DNA from: Acidithiobacillus sp. YTS05
Lineage (GTDB): Bacteria; Pseudomonadota; Gammaproteobacteria; Acidithiobacillales; Acidithiobacillaceae
Reading direction: 5' to 3'
Length of the DNA stretch: 64,000 bases
NCBI RefSeq assembly: GCF_024396695.1
Contig: NZ_CP094359.1
Location: 1,922,001-1,986,000, forward strand
Both the position numbers and the translations under genes were made by a program. Of the stretch, positions 1 through 7,675 are shown one piece after another. Numbering within the stretch: the stretch's first letter is position 1; each line of letters starts with the position of its first letter. Below the pieces are notes generated by a model. The model saw only the letters and a program-made list of their open reading frames with translations, searched no databases and had not been told where the DNA came from.

Positions 1-524
1 TTGAATTGAATGCCGCGGCTGACAATCGGCTCCATATCCCAAAGCAATCCGCGTTCGATATTGATATTCTGATAAGTAAAGCCGCCCTCGGCGCCAATCA
101 GCGTGGGGAGCTTACCAATTTCTATCGAATAGTCACTGCTGGGCGCAATTTTCAGATAGGCAATGGGCAGGGCGCCGAAATCATTTATGGTACTAGTGGG
201 ATTAGCGCCGGTAAGGGTCGCTGCCAGGGTGGGAAAGCTGTAGACCCCCGCCTGGGCATAAAATTGCAACAGGCCCGAGCTCTTCTGCACAATTACCGAA
301 CCGTTGGTGATGGTAGCGCCCGCATACTTGGCCCCGAGGGTGCCAGCCCCTCCCTGCGGATTGTCCTGCCAGAAGGCCATTCCACTCGCTACGCCCTGCA
401 CCCCAATCTTGCCTAGGGGTCCAGCACTAACTTCGATGGGATTCGGCAGGGTCAAAGAAGCCTCAGCCATGGGAGCGGCTAGAGCGGCAACTACGGCAGC
501 GGAGAGTATCCATGTTTTTTTCAT
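1..524 (-). CDS. Outer-membrane porin-like protein, C-terminus outside the window
   Basis: Leftward gene cut by the window edge; the first 174 codons are visible. The ATG at 522-524 has a GAGGA ribosome site about 8 bases upstream. The product starts with an uncleaved-looking signal peptide (MKKTWILSAAVVAALAAP...A) and then matches, almost domain for domain, the porin at 14525-15697: shared motifs include SAGPLG, QGVAS, ALPIAYL, IAP, IGKL and the run N-I-x-R-G-L-L-W. The two are clearly paralogues. An outer-membrane beta-barrel role is inferred from the paralogue, which ends in Phe. It is divergent from glnA and has its own sigma54-type promoter, so nitrogen control is likely. Substrate unknown. 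Confidence 0.8.
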   Translation of the reverse strand, partial: MKKTWILSAAVVAALAAPMAEASLTLPNPIEVSAGPLGKIGVQGVASGMAFWQDNPQGGAGTLGAKYAGATITNGSVIVQKSSGLLQFYAQAGVYSFPTLAATLTGANPTSTINDFGALPIAYLKIAPSSDYSIEIGKLPTLIGAEGGFTYQNINIERGLLWDMEPIVSRGIQF

Positions 525-565
525 TACGGTTGTCCTCGTAGGTGGTAAAAAAGCGAATGCCCTGT

Positions 566-581
566 TGCAGAATCCGTGCCA
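566..581 (-). promoter_or_regulatory. sigma54 (-24/-12) promoter of the divergent porin
   Basis: On the minus strand the sequence reads TGGCACGGATTCTGCA, with the invariant GG and GC exactly 12 bases apart. It lies about 42 bases upstream of the porin ATG. The NtrC-type dyads at 656-703 sit roughly 110-140 bases upstream of the expected start and are shared with glnA. Confidence 0.72.
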
Positions 582-655
582 CCTTAGATAACTACATATA
601 CTTCATATAGTTACAAGAACACAAACGGCAGAATCGAGACAGAATTCTACCGTAA

Positions 656-703
656 TGCACTTTTATAGTGCATACGGAGCTTCCATCGCACTGCTTAGGT
701 GCA
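656..703. promoter_or_regulatory. Two NtrC-type binding sites shared by glnA and a porin
   Basis: Site 1 at 656-672 is TGCACTTTTATAGTGCA, a perfect TGCAC-N7-GTGCA dyad. Site 2 at 687-703 is CGCACTGCTTAGGTGCA, one arm mismatch. Their centres are 31 bases apart, about three helical turns, so dimers could bind the same DNA face. They lie between two divergent sigma54 promoters (566-581 and 744-759), which fits a shared enhancer. Confidence 0.78.
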
Positions 704-743
704 TCATTGGCGTCTACGCCCCCGGATTTACCGGCGATGTGGA

Positions 744-759
744 TGGCACATAACCTGCT
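744..759 (+). promoter_or_regulatory. sigma54 promoter of glnA
   Basis: TGGCACATAACCTGCT, with GG and GC 12 bases apart, matches the TGGCAC-N5-TTGC consensus at all but one -12 base. The predicted start is near 770, giving a 5' leader of about 33 bases. The NtrC dyads lie about 75 and 106 bases upstream, the usual enhancer distance. Confidence 0.8.
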
Positions 760-802
760 TACCTATCGAGTGCGTTTCCTATAACAGGCAGGAGTGCAAC
801 AA

Positions 803-2218
803 ATGGGTATGACCCCAGCAGAAGTTCTAACGCTGATCACCGAAAAAGATGTCAAGTTCATTGATTTTCGTTTTACCGACACCAAGGGCAAGGAACAGCA
901 CGTCTCGGTGCCGTCCCACACCATCGAAGAGAAGACCTTTATCGAAGGCAAGATGTTTGATGGTTCCTCCATTACCGGCTGGAAGGGCATTAACGAGTCC
1001 GACATGATCCTCATGCCCGAGGCGGGTTCGGCGGTACTCGATCCCTTCACCGACGAGGTCACCCTGATCATTCGTTGCGACGTGATCGAGCCTGCCACCG
1101 GCCAGGGCTATGAGCGCGATCCGCGCAGCCTGGCCAAGCGCGCCGAGGCGTATCTGAAGAGCACCGGCATTGCCGATACCGCCTACTTTGGGCCGGAGAA
1201 CGAATTCTTCGTCTTCGATTCCGTCACCTGGCACATCGACATGAGTGGCTGCGGCTATAAGGTCGATGCCGAAGAGGCGGCCTGGAATTCCGGCAAGGAA
1301 TACGAATCGGGCAACATGGGCCATCGTCCGGGCGTCAAGGGCGGCTACTTTCCGGTACCGCCGGTGGATTCGGCACAGGATCTGCGTTCGGCCATGTGTC
1401 TGGCCCTGGAGGAGATGGGCTTGACCGTCGAAGTGCACCATCACGAGGTGGCCACCGCCGGGCAGCATGAGATCGGCGTGGGCTTCAGCACCCTGACGCG
1501 CAAGGCCGATGAGGTGCAGATTCTCAAATACGTGGTGCACAACGTCGCGGCGGCCTATGGGCAGACCGCTACCTTCATGCCCAAGCCCATCGTCGGCGAC
1601 AATGGCAGCGGCATGCACGTGCATCAGTCCCTGGCCAAGGATGGCAAGAACCTCTTCACCGGCGACGCCTATGGTGGTCTGTCGGAGCTGGCGCTGTACT
1701 ACATCGGCGGCATCATCAAGCACGCCAAGGCCATCAACGCCCTGACCAACCCCAGCACCAACAGCTACAAGCGTCTGGTGCCCCACTTCGAGGCGCCGGT
1801 GCTGCTCGCCTACTCGGCCAAGAACCGTTCGGCCTCGATTCGTATCCCCTATGTCAGCAACCCCAAGGCGCGGCGCATCGAGGTGCGTTTCCCGGATTCC
1901 ACCGCCAATCCCTATCTGGCCTTTGCGGCGATGATGATGGCGGGCCTGGATGGCATCCAGAATAAGATCCATCCCGGCGATGCCATGGACAAGAACCTCT
2001 ATGATCTGCCCGCCGAAGAGCAGGAGAAGATCCCTGGCGTGGCGGCCTCGCTGGAAGAGGCCCTGCGCGCCCTGGAGGCCGATCATGAGTTCCTGATGAA
2101 AGGTGGGGTCTTTACCCCGGAATGGCTGGAAGGCTACCTGGAAGTGAAGTGGGCCGAGGTCCAGGCCCTGCGCGTCACCACCCATCCCGTCGAATACCAG
2201 ATGTACTATAGTCTTTGA
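803..2218 (+). CDS. glnA: Type I glutamine synthetase
   Basis: Makes glutamine from glutamate, ammonia and ATP in the cytoplasm as a dodecamer; it is the main ammonia-assimilating enzyme. The 471-residue length is normal for GSI-beta. The adenylylation motif NLYDLP is present with Tyr at about residue 400, so control by GlnE is expected. Other GS motifs are PGVKGGYF, the Lys/His-rich [12 protein letters not shown] segment, and [10 protein letters not shown] chose ATG 803 because AGGAG lies 8 bases upstream; an in-frame GTG at 794 overlaps that ribosome site. It is monocistronic, with a strong terminator after it and a sigma54/NtrC promoter before it. Confidence 0.98.
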   Translation: MGMTPAEVLTLITEKDVKFIDFRFTDTKGKEQHVSVPSHTIEEKTFIEGKMFDGSSITGWKGINESDMILMPEAGSAVLDPFTDEVTLIIRCDVIEPATGQGYERDPRSLAKRAEAYLKSTGIADTAYFGPENEFFVFDSVTWHIDMSGCGYKVDAEEAAWNSGKEYESGNMGHRPGVKGGYFPVPPVDSAQDLRSAMCLALEEMGLTVEVHHHEVATAGQHEIGVGFSTLTRKADEVQILKYVVHNVAAAYGQTATFMPKPIVGDNGSGMHVHQSLAKDGKNLFTGDAYGGLSELALYYIGGIIKHAKAINALTNPSTNSYKRLVPHFEAPVLLAYSAKNRSASIRIPYVSNPKARRIEVRFPDSTANPYLAFAAMMMAGLDGIQNKIHPGDAMDKNLYDLPAEEQEKIPGVAASLEEALRALEADHEFLMKGGVFTPEWLEGYLEVKWAEVQALRVTTHPVEYQMYYSL

Positions 2219-2245
2219 TTTGCGTTTCAACCTCCGTCGTCATTG

Positions 2246-2269
2246 GCCCGGGTTCGCCCGGGCTTTTTT
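2246..2269 (+). terminator. Rho-independent terminator of glnA
   Basis: A 7-bp perfect GC stem (GCCCGGG/CCCGGGC) closes a TTCG tetraloop and is followed by six T. It sits 27 bases after the glnA stop and separates it from convergent ntrC. Confidence 0.92.
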
Positions 2270-2279
2270 GTGGACGGGG

Positions 2280-3728
2280 TTATTCCATACCGAGAGACCG
2301 CATCTTACGGGCGATGGTGTTGCGGCCCCAACCCAAACGCTCGGCTGCTAACTGTTTGTGGCCATGGCTGGCATCCAACGCCGCCTGCAGGAGTACCCGC
2401 TCAAAATCCGGCAATAGCGCGTCGAGTACGGCGTTGTCGCCGTCCTGCAGGCGCGCCGCGGCTTCTTGGTGCAGCAAACTGCGCCAATCTCCGGAAACCG
2501 GCATTTCTCCGGCATCCGGCGTGGCGGAGTCGGACTCCCTGCTATCGCCTTGCCCACGCACGCTTTCCGCTGGCAATAATTCCGGTGGCAAATCGCTCAG
2601 TTCCACCCGCTGGCTAGGGGCCATCACGGTGATCCAGCGGCAGCTGTTTTCGAGCTGGCGCACATTGCCCGGCCAAGACCAGGCGGCCATCCGCGCCTCT
2701 GCCTCTGGGCTGAGTGTCTTGCCTTCCACCCCCAGGCTCTCCGCCGCCCGATGCAAAAAGAAACGCGCCAGACGCGGAATGTCAGAGCGACGCTCGCGCA
2801 GTGGCGGGATGTGAATGGAGATGACGTTGAGACGATGATAGAGGTCTTCGCGGAAACTGCCATCGCGCACCTTCGCCTGCAGATCCTGATGGGTTGCAGC
2901 GAGAATGCGGACATCGGCGCGAATGGGTGCATGCCCACCAACCCGATAGTAGGTACCGTCGGAAAGCACTCGCAACAAACGGGTCTGCAAGGCAGCGGGC
3001 ATATCGCCAATCTCGTCCAAAAACAGGGTGCCACCCGCCGCCTGTTCAAAACGGCCTTTCCGTGCCTGCACCGCCCCGGTAAAGGCGCCTTTCTCATGGC
3101 CAAAGAGCTCGGACTCGAGCAGTTCGGCAGGGATTGCTGCCGTATTGATGGCGACGAAGGGGCCATCCACTCGGGGGCTGTGCCGGTGCAGGGCCCGGGC
3201 TACGAGTTCCTTGCCTGACCCAGATTCGCCCAGTATCAGGACGTTGATACTGGAGCGGGAGAGGCGCCCAATGGCACGGTAGACCTCTTGCATCGCCGGC
3301 GACTCGCCAATGATTTCCGTGTCCCGGCGGTCGAAGCCCGATTCCTCTTGGGCCGCCTGCTGACCTTCCACCGTGAGGGCACGTTGCACCAAAGACACGG
3401 CATCGTCGATGTCAAACGGCTTCGCCAGATACTCGAAAGCGCCCCCCTGAAAGGCGGCCACCGCGTTTTCCAGATCCGAGTGGGCAGTAATGATGATGAC
3501 CGGCAGTTGCGGGTGACGCTGCTGGATTTCCCGCAAAAAACTCAATCCATCCAGGCCCGGCATGCGCAGGTCGCTGACCACCGCCCCCGGACGTTCCCGC
3601 CCCATAGCACGTAGCGCGAGATCGGCATCGGCAAAGCTGCGGACGGGAATCTCGGCCTTCTGCAGGGCCTTCTCCAGGACCCAGCGAATGGAAGGGTCAT
3701 CATCGATCACCCAAACAGCAGAATTCAT
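2280..3728 (-). CDS. ntrC: Nitrogen regulator NtrC (sigma54 activator)
   Basis: Response regulator that activates sigma54 promoters in nitrogen starvation. The receiver domain (about 1-120) has the acidic pair D10/D11 and phospho-acceptor D53 in VVSDLRMPG. The AAA+ domain has Walker A GESGSGKE, the sigma54-contacting loop GAFTGA, and the Walker B-type sequence GGTLFLDEIGD. The C-terminal Fis-type helix-turn-helix ends the protein (QLAAERLGWGRNTIARKM). At 482 residues it has the family length. It overlaps ntrB by 4 bases (ATGA), so the pair is translationally coupled. It should act on the NtrC dyads mapped in this window. Confidence 0.97.
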   Translation of the reverse strand: MNSAVWVIDDDPSIRWVLEKALQKAEIPVRSFADADLALRAMGRERPGAVVSDLRMPGLDGLSFLREIQQRHPQLPVIIITAHSDLENAVAAFQGGAFEYLAKPFDIDDAVSLVQRALTVEGQQAAQEESGFDRRDTEIIGESPAMQEVYRAIGRLSRSSINVLILGESGSGKELVARALHRHSPRVDGPFVAINTAAIPAELLESELFGHEKGAFTGAVQARKGRFEQAAGGTLFLDEIGDMPAALQTRLLRVLSDGTYYRVGGHAPIRADVRILAATHQDLQAKVRDGSFREDLYHRLNVISIHIPPLRERRSDIPRLARFFLHRAAESLGVEGKTLSPEAEARMAAWSWPGNVRQLENSCRWITVMAPSQRVELSDLPPELLPAESVRGQGDSRESDSATPDAGEMPVSGDWRSLLHQEAAARLQDGDNAVLDALLPDFERVLLQAALDASHGHKQLAAERLGWGRNTIARKMRSLGME

Positions 3729-4816
3729 GAAAATCTCCCATCAGGCAGCGGCAGGCGCACAGAAAATACGGTATCTCCGGGTTGCGAACGACAATGAACC
3801 GTCCCCCCGTGGCTGCGCACGAGGTTCTGTACAATGGCCAGGCCCATCCCCATACCCTCCGCCCGACTGGTCACCAAGGGTAAAAAAATCCGCGGCAACA
3901 GGTCTTCCGGAATTCCCGGTCCGTCATCGCTGATATCCACCCGCAATACGAGACGATAGAGACGCTGTTGCAAATTCATGAAGCGCTCGACCCGCGTGCG
4001 GATCAGGATCGTCCCCTGTCCGGCCAATGCCTGGCGGGCATTGCGCAGGAGATTCAGAAACACCTGTACCAGCTGTTCGGGATCCGCCTCAAATTCGGGT
4101 ATGGAGAGATCATAATCGAAACGCAAGGCGACGCCGGTTGGCAAATTGACTTGCAACAAGCGGCGTACATGCTCGAGGACTTCATGGATATTGACCATAC
4201 GCCTTTGCGGCTGGGTTTTGTCCCCACGCAGCCGGTCGACCAGACGCCGTAGGCGATCCACTTCATGCAGGATGATGCGGGTATATTCTTGCAGCTCGGG
4301 GGAAGGCAGTTCACGCTCCAGGAGCTGTGCCGCACCCCGCAATCCGCCCAACGGATTTTTAATTTCATGGGCCAGACCAGCAAGCATTTCTTGCGCCGCC
4401 TCGAAGACCTTGTCCTGCATCTCCTCTTCCGCCCGGCGCAGGGACGCCTCGACCGGCCGCAGCTCCAGCACCCAAGAGCTGCCCGTGCTGAGCCCACTAC
4501 ACAGAAGGTCGACGACCGCCCGACTACCGTCGGCCACGCGCAGCGGCACGGCATGGCGACTTACCATCGTGCCGGCTCGCCGTGCGTCACTCAAAATGCT
4601 TTTTAGGCTTTCTCCTTCTGCGGTCGCGCAAAACGACTCCAGGGCTTTGCCGCGACTGACACTGGCGCTCACCCGCAGCAAATTCTCGGCGCTGGCATTG
4701 AGGTACTCCACCTCATCCTCTGCGGACAGCAGTAGTACAGCGGCGTCGAGTCCATCAAGAATCGCCATTGGTTCGGGGCTTGCAGTTTTTTTCTTCGAAC
4801 GTTTGATCGGAATCAC
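3725..4816 (-). CDS. ntrB: Nitrogen sensor histidine kinase NtrB
   Basis: Phosphorylates and dephosphorylates NtrC under PII control. An N-terminal PAS domain (about 17-120) is followed by the HisKA domain with H150 in GLAHEIKNPLGGLRGAAQ, the typical NtrB H box, and a HATPase domain (NLLRNARQAL, DDGPGIP, GMGLAIVQNLV). No membrane segment is visible, as expected. The 363-residue frame opens with GTG (preceded by GGGA); an internal ATG at codon 17 is an alternative start. It has its own sigma54 promoter and NtrC site, so the operon is probably autoregulated. Confidence 0.96.
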   Translation of the reverse strand: MIPIKRSKKKTASPEPMAILDGLDAAVLLLSAEDEVEYLNASAENLLRVSASVSRGKALESFCATAEGESLKSILSDARRAGTMVSRHAVPLRVADGSRAVVDLLCSGLSTGSSWVLELRPVEASLRRAEEEMQDKVFEAAQEMLAGLAHEIKNPLGGLRGAAQLLERELPSPELQEYTRIILHEVDRLRRLVDRLRGDKTQPQRRMVNIHEVLEHVRRLLQVNLPTGVALRFDYDLSIPEFEADPEQLVQVFLNLLRNARQALAGQGTILIRTRVERFMNLQQRLYRLVLRVDISDDGPGIPEDLLPRIFLPLVTSRAEGMGMGLAIVQNLVRSHGGTVHCRSQPGDTVFSVRLPLPDGRFS

Positions 4817-4848
4817 GAGAATGTCCCATGTCGTCTTTGCCGAGATAG

Positions 4849-4864
4849 TGCAAAGCCTATGCCA
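4849..4864 (-). promoter_or_regulatory. sigma54 promoter of ntrBC
   Basis: The minus strand reads TGGCATAGGCTTTGCA, with GG and GC 12 bases apart and a perfect TTTGCA -12 box. The expected start is near 4838, about 22 bases before the ntrB start codon. Confidence 0.75.
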
Positions 4865-4902
4865 ATAGAATTACCTTTTTTTGCACAGTTCCGTGGCAGC
4901 AT

Positions 4903-4919
4903 CGCACCAGTATAGTGCA
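4903..4919. promoter_or_regulatory. NtrC-type binding site upstream of ntrB
   Basis: CGCACCAGTATAGTGCA fits xGCAC-N7-GTGCx with one mismatch in the outer base. Its centre is about 73 bases upstream of the predicted ntrB start, so it can serve as an enhancer for autoregulation. Confidence 0.7.
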
Positions 4920-4961
4920 AAGCGGACGCACAAGGCAGGCTTTTCGAGCCGTCGGAGCAAT

Positions 4962-4983
4962 AAAAAAGGCGGCCGGGGCCGCC
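4962..4983 (-). terminator. Terminator-like hairpin facing left
   Basis: A GGCGGCC/GGCCGCC hairpin is followed on the minus strand by six T. It would stop leftward read-through from the 6.1-6.6 kb gene before the ntrBC promoter. On the plus strand the same hairpin lies just upstream of the ribosome site of the 5007-5105 gene, so it could also be a leader structure. Confidence 0.5.
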
Positions 4984-5006
4984 GAGACATTCGAGGAGGA
5001 GTGACC

Positions 5007-5105
5007 ATGACTATGATCATCCTGTATCTAGCACTAAGCGTGCCAAGTCTCGGCGCATTGCTTGCTTGGTCTGCAGGTGTCCTTGCATGGAGGTCCGGGC
5101 CATGA
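5007..5105 (+). CDS. 32-residue single-span membrane peptide
   Basis: The ATG at 5007 follows a very strong ribosome site (GAGGAGGAG, 4-8 bases away). The peptide is almost entirely one hydrophobic helix (about residues 3-28), ending in the charged tail WRSGP. Its stop overlaps the ATG of the next gene (ATGA at 5102-5105), so translation is coupled. I do not recognise a family. The context suggests a small partner of the Cache-domain membrane protein downstream, or a leader that sets its translation rate. Real translation is inferred from the ribosome site and the overlap, not from homology. Confidence 0.55.
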   Translation: MTMIILYLALSVPSLGALLAWSAGVLAWRSGP

Positions 5106-6070
5106 ATCGCTTTGAGCAGTTCCACGAGTCACAGCGGGAGCTTCGCATGCTCATGGTTGGCGCAGTGGAAAGCGTTGCCAGTGCTCACTTGTTTCGACAG
5201 TCGGCTGCCGAACGAAGGCGAACCCTGGCGCAGGTCATGCGCAGCCATGGGTTCCTCGACCTTCTCTATCTGCTGGATGCGAAGGGCGTTCAACTCGGAG
5301 ACAATGTCGTCTGTCGGCGCCTGCACAGTGCCCGGGGTGGCGACGGCATCGACCGCAGCCATCGTCCCTACTTCCGATCAGCGCGCAACGCCGGCGCGCC
5401 TATCGTTACAGAACCCTATCTTTCTTTGGCCACCAGCCGCTTCTGCGTCACGGTTGCCATCCCGATCTATCGCGATACAGGCGAGTTGTTGGGCGTGTTG
5501 GTAGGGGACAGCGAGCTCGATCGTGCGCTCTCACTATTACAGGAAGACGATACCCGACGCAGCTTCGAGCCCTTTTTTAAGGCGTTTTACGCACTCTTTT
5601 CGTGCGGCTTGCTACTCGTGAGTGCATCTTTGGGCATCCATGGCTTCGCCGCACTCCGCGGCCTATGGCACTGGCAAAATCCCTTGAGCGATTTCACTGC
5701 ACCGTTTCAGGCCACCATCCTCTTCACCCTGGCGCTGGCCGTCTTTGACCTCGCCAAGACCATACTCGAAGAAGAAGTACTGTTACGCAAAGATGTACGC
5801 CGTCACAGCAGCACCCGTCGTACCCTGACGCGCTTTATAGCTGCCATTGCCATCGCAGTTTCCATCGAGGGGCTGATGCTGGTCTTCAAGTTTGCCCTGG
5901 ACCATCCCCAAGAGCTCTGGCTGGCCGTTCTGCTATTGCTCGCTACCGCGATGCTGCTAGCAGCCTTGGCGGTCTATGTATATCTCGGTGCGAAGGCGGA
6001 ACGAATCCTCACCGAACAACGGCGGCAAATCCTCCCTTCGAGCGACCCGGCGCCAGAGCACACAAAGTGA
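5102..6070 (+). CDS. Cache (PDC)-domain membrane protein without an output domain
   Basis: The 322-residue frame starts at an ATG preceded by GGAGG. The N-terminal half (about 20-165) looks like a PDC/Cache ligand-sensing fold: it has the signature DRSHRPYFR and the pair VAIPIYRDTGELLGVLVGD. The C-terminal half has about four hydrophobic segments (near 170-190, 210-230, 255-280 and 283-305) and a polar tail. No kinase, GGDEF, HAMP or MCP module follows. It therefore cannot signal alone by any route I recognise, and may need a partner such as the 32-residue peptide encoded just upstream. Confidence 0.75.
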   Translation: MNRFEQFHESQRELRMLMVGAVESVASAHLFRQSAAERRRTLAQVMRSHGFLDLLYLLDAKGVQLGDNVVCRRLHSARGGDGIDRSHRPYFRSARNAGAPIVTEPYLSLATSRFCVTVAIPIYRDTGELLGVLVGDSELDRALSLLQEDDTRRSFEPFFKAFYALFSCGLLLVSASLGIHGFAALRGLWHWQNPLSDFTAPFQATILFTLALAVFDLAKTILEEEVLLRKDVRRHSSTRRTLTRFIAAIAIAVSIEGLMLVFKFALDHPQELWLAVLLLLATAMLLAALAVYVYLGAKAERILTEQRRQILPSSDPAPEHTK

Positions 6071-6088
6071 TTACCACCTACCTGTGCG

Positions 6089-6556
6089 CTACCCGATCTT
6101 TTCTGACGTTTTTGCCATGCGACGTAGTTCATGTTGAAAATCGGCCACCCACCGCAGAAGCAAATTCGTCACGAAGCCTGAAAGAATCAGCGCGTAATTA
6201 GCAAGTTGCATATCTTTGTACGCACCAGAACCTCCTTTGAATATCAACGCAGCATTCTTTGTCCCATTTGCCAAAAGCTCCAAGGTAAACAAAGAGGATG
6301 AAAATATAATCAACGTAATCAAGCAAACATTTATTGCCAGATTCCAGGTATTATGCTCGATACGCTTAGCCACCAATACCGAATCTGAATAATAAATAAT
6401 AGACATTAGAGACATCTCTAACGATAACTCAGAAATTTTTCCAGCATATACATTAATGATTATAAAAAACAAGTATATCAGGACAGGAATACTGAGAATT
6501 GCTATCTCAGAAAATGCTGCCACAAAAATATGAAAAATTTTTCTACGCGCAATCAT
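6089..6556 (-). CDS. Hypothetical four-span membrane protein
   Basis: A 155-residue protein with four predicted hydrophobic segments (about 10-36, 50-60, 70-95 and 118-135) and basic ends. It is convergent with the Cache protein. Base composition is visibly more A+T-rich than the neighbours, which suggests transfer. I recognise no family. The start at 6556 is the first in-frame ATG and lacks a strong ribosome site. Confidence 0.55.
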   Translation of the reverse strand: MIARRKIFHIFVAAFSEIAILSIPVLIYLFFIIINVYAGKISELSLEMSLMSIIYYSDSVLVAKRIEHNTWNLAINVCLITLIIFSSSLFTLELLANGTKNAALIFKGGSGAYKDMQLANYALILSGFVTNLLLRWVADFQHELRRMAKTSEKIG

Positions 6557-6654
6557 AGATAGAACTCACTGTGGATTTGGAGAAGTTCACATATCTCAAT
6601 GCCCTCACTTTTAGGAAAATAAGACAATGACTTCGCGACCATCGAAAAAACACA

Positions 6655-6693
6655 CGATGCAGAGGACCGCGCACTAGGCCGTCCTCTGCATCG
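6655..6693 (-). terminator. Strong terminator after the EexN-like gene
   Basis: A 13-bp perfect inverted repeat (CGATGCAGAGGAC and its complement) with a 13-base loop is followed on the minus strand by GTGTGTTTTTTC. It lies 19 bases past the stop of the 6712-6978 gene. Confidence 0.88.
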
Positions 6694-6711
6694 TAAAAAC
6701 TGCAATGCAGG

Positions 6712-6978
6712 TTACAAGTCGTTTTTGACGCTCTGCACAGTTTTCTTGGCGTTATAGGACAGTGCCTGGCTCTCCGCTTCCTTGACATTTTTGCAGGAAG
6801 TGAGTTTGGAGCGATCTGCACTCTCTTTACACCAATGACTTTCCTTCTGCATCTGATTCTGATGATGCAAATACCAAGACACGTCATGCCCTCCCTCCGG
6901 CCCTTCACCAACACCAGAGCATCCGGCCAAACCCAGGAGTCCAGCGAGGACCAAAAGCGTTACCGTCAGATTCTTCAC
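6712..6978 (-). CDS. EexN-like lipoprotein
   Basis: An 88-residue lipoprotein: a short signal sequence is followed by the lipobox LAGC (Cys at 20), then the motif VSWYLHH...WCKES...TSCKN, which matches the EexN layout (D/S-WYL, WC, and a second Cys). EexN proteins of conjugative plasmids act in entry exclusion, but chromosomal copies are common and of unknown role. GTG start with AGGAGG 4 bases upstream. No conjugation gene is visible nearby, so a function in exclusion is not supported here. It is probably co-transcribed with the DUF1328 gene upstream. Confidence 0.75.
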   Translation of the reverse strand: MKNLTVTLLVLAGLLGLAGCSGVGEGPEGGHDVSWYLHHQNQMQKESHWCKESADRSKLTSCKNVKEAESQALSYNAKKTVQSVKNDL

Positions 6979-7018
6979 AATTCCTCCTTTTGCAACTGAC
7001 TCGTAGTGAAACTTGAAA

Positions 7019-7180
7019 CTACGGGCGACGCCGCCCGGTAATCAAAGAAATCACGAACACGACAAGAAAAATAACAAAAATGATCTTGGCAACGCTCGCA
7101 GCCAATCCTGCCAAACCGGCAAATCCTAAGAACCCGGCTACGATCGCGATAACTAAGAACACCAATGTCCAATATAACAT
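7019..7180 (-). CDS. DUF1328 (YtjA-like) small membrane protein
   Basis: A 53-residue protein with two closely spaced helices and the family pattern: [12 protein letters not shown] at the start, GFAGLAG in the turn, [16 protein letters not shown] at the end, then RRRP. ATG start with GGAGG 8 bases upstream. DUF1328 proteins are widespread, inner-membrane, and often stress-induced; their function is unknown. The gap of 40 bases to the lipoprotein gene suggests a two-gene transcript ending at the 6655-6693 terminator. Confidence 0.88.
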   Translation of the reverse strand: MLYWTLVFLVIAIVAGFLGFAGLAGLAASVAKIIFVIFLVVFVISLITGRRRP

Positions 7181-7675
7181 ATCAATTACCTCCAGTTTTT
7201 CTTTCTGTTGATATTCGATTTCGATCGGTCACCCATACTCACAGGAATCGTGAGCAGAAGACGGAGATTTCCCGATGGACAACTTTTACCTTACAAAAAT
7301 CAACTGAGAAAATGCATCTAGGCAAGCATGCTTACTCAGACCAATGTAGCTTGAAAGAAACCACTAAAACTATTTTGCGAATCTTTTCATATATTCAGGA
7401 GCATTTTCTATGCCAAATCACTCAACCTATTGAACAGATTTATTTTTTATATTGCACCGAGAGATTTTCCTTCTTTTTTTGTAGCCATATCGCTACAGAT
7501 TAATCTATAAAATAAATATTATTATCTAAATATTAATCAATATCTTCATATTAATCAATGGTATGATCTCGAGAGAGAATAGAAACACAGTTTCACCAAA
7601 CAGCGACAGTGACTCGCCAAGCAACCAGTGATAGGAAGAGAAGAGAGAAATTATCTTCCTACCAATTATTGATGC
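7181..7675. other. A+T-rich intergenic region
   Basis: No supported gene. The stretch around 7500-7560 is very A+T-rich (repeated AATATTAATCAAT-like motifs) and could be a promoter or a nucleoid-protein binding region for the leftward DUF1328 transcript. The single plus-strand open frame here has no ribosome site or recognisable product. Confidence 0.5.

Noticed and set aside
827..2230. Long open frame opposite glnA
   Set aside because: It is an antisense shadow of a G+C-rich conserved gene, with no family signature and no ribosome site.
6712..6978. Evidence of a plasmid or conjugative element at 6-7 kb
   Set aside because: EexN-like lipoproteins are common on chromosomes and no relaxase, coupling protein or secretion gene is nearby.
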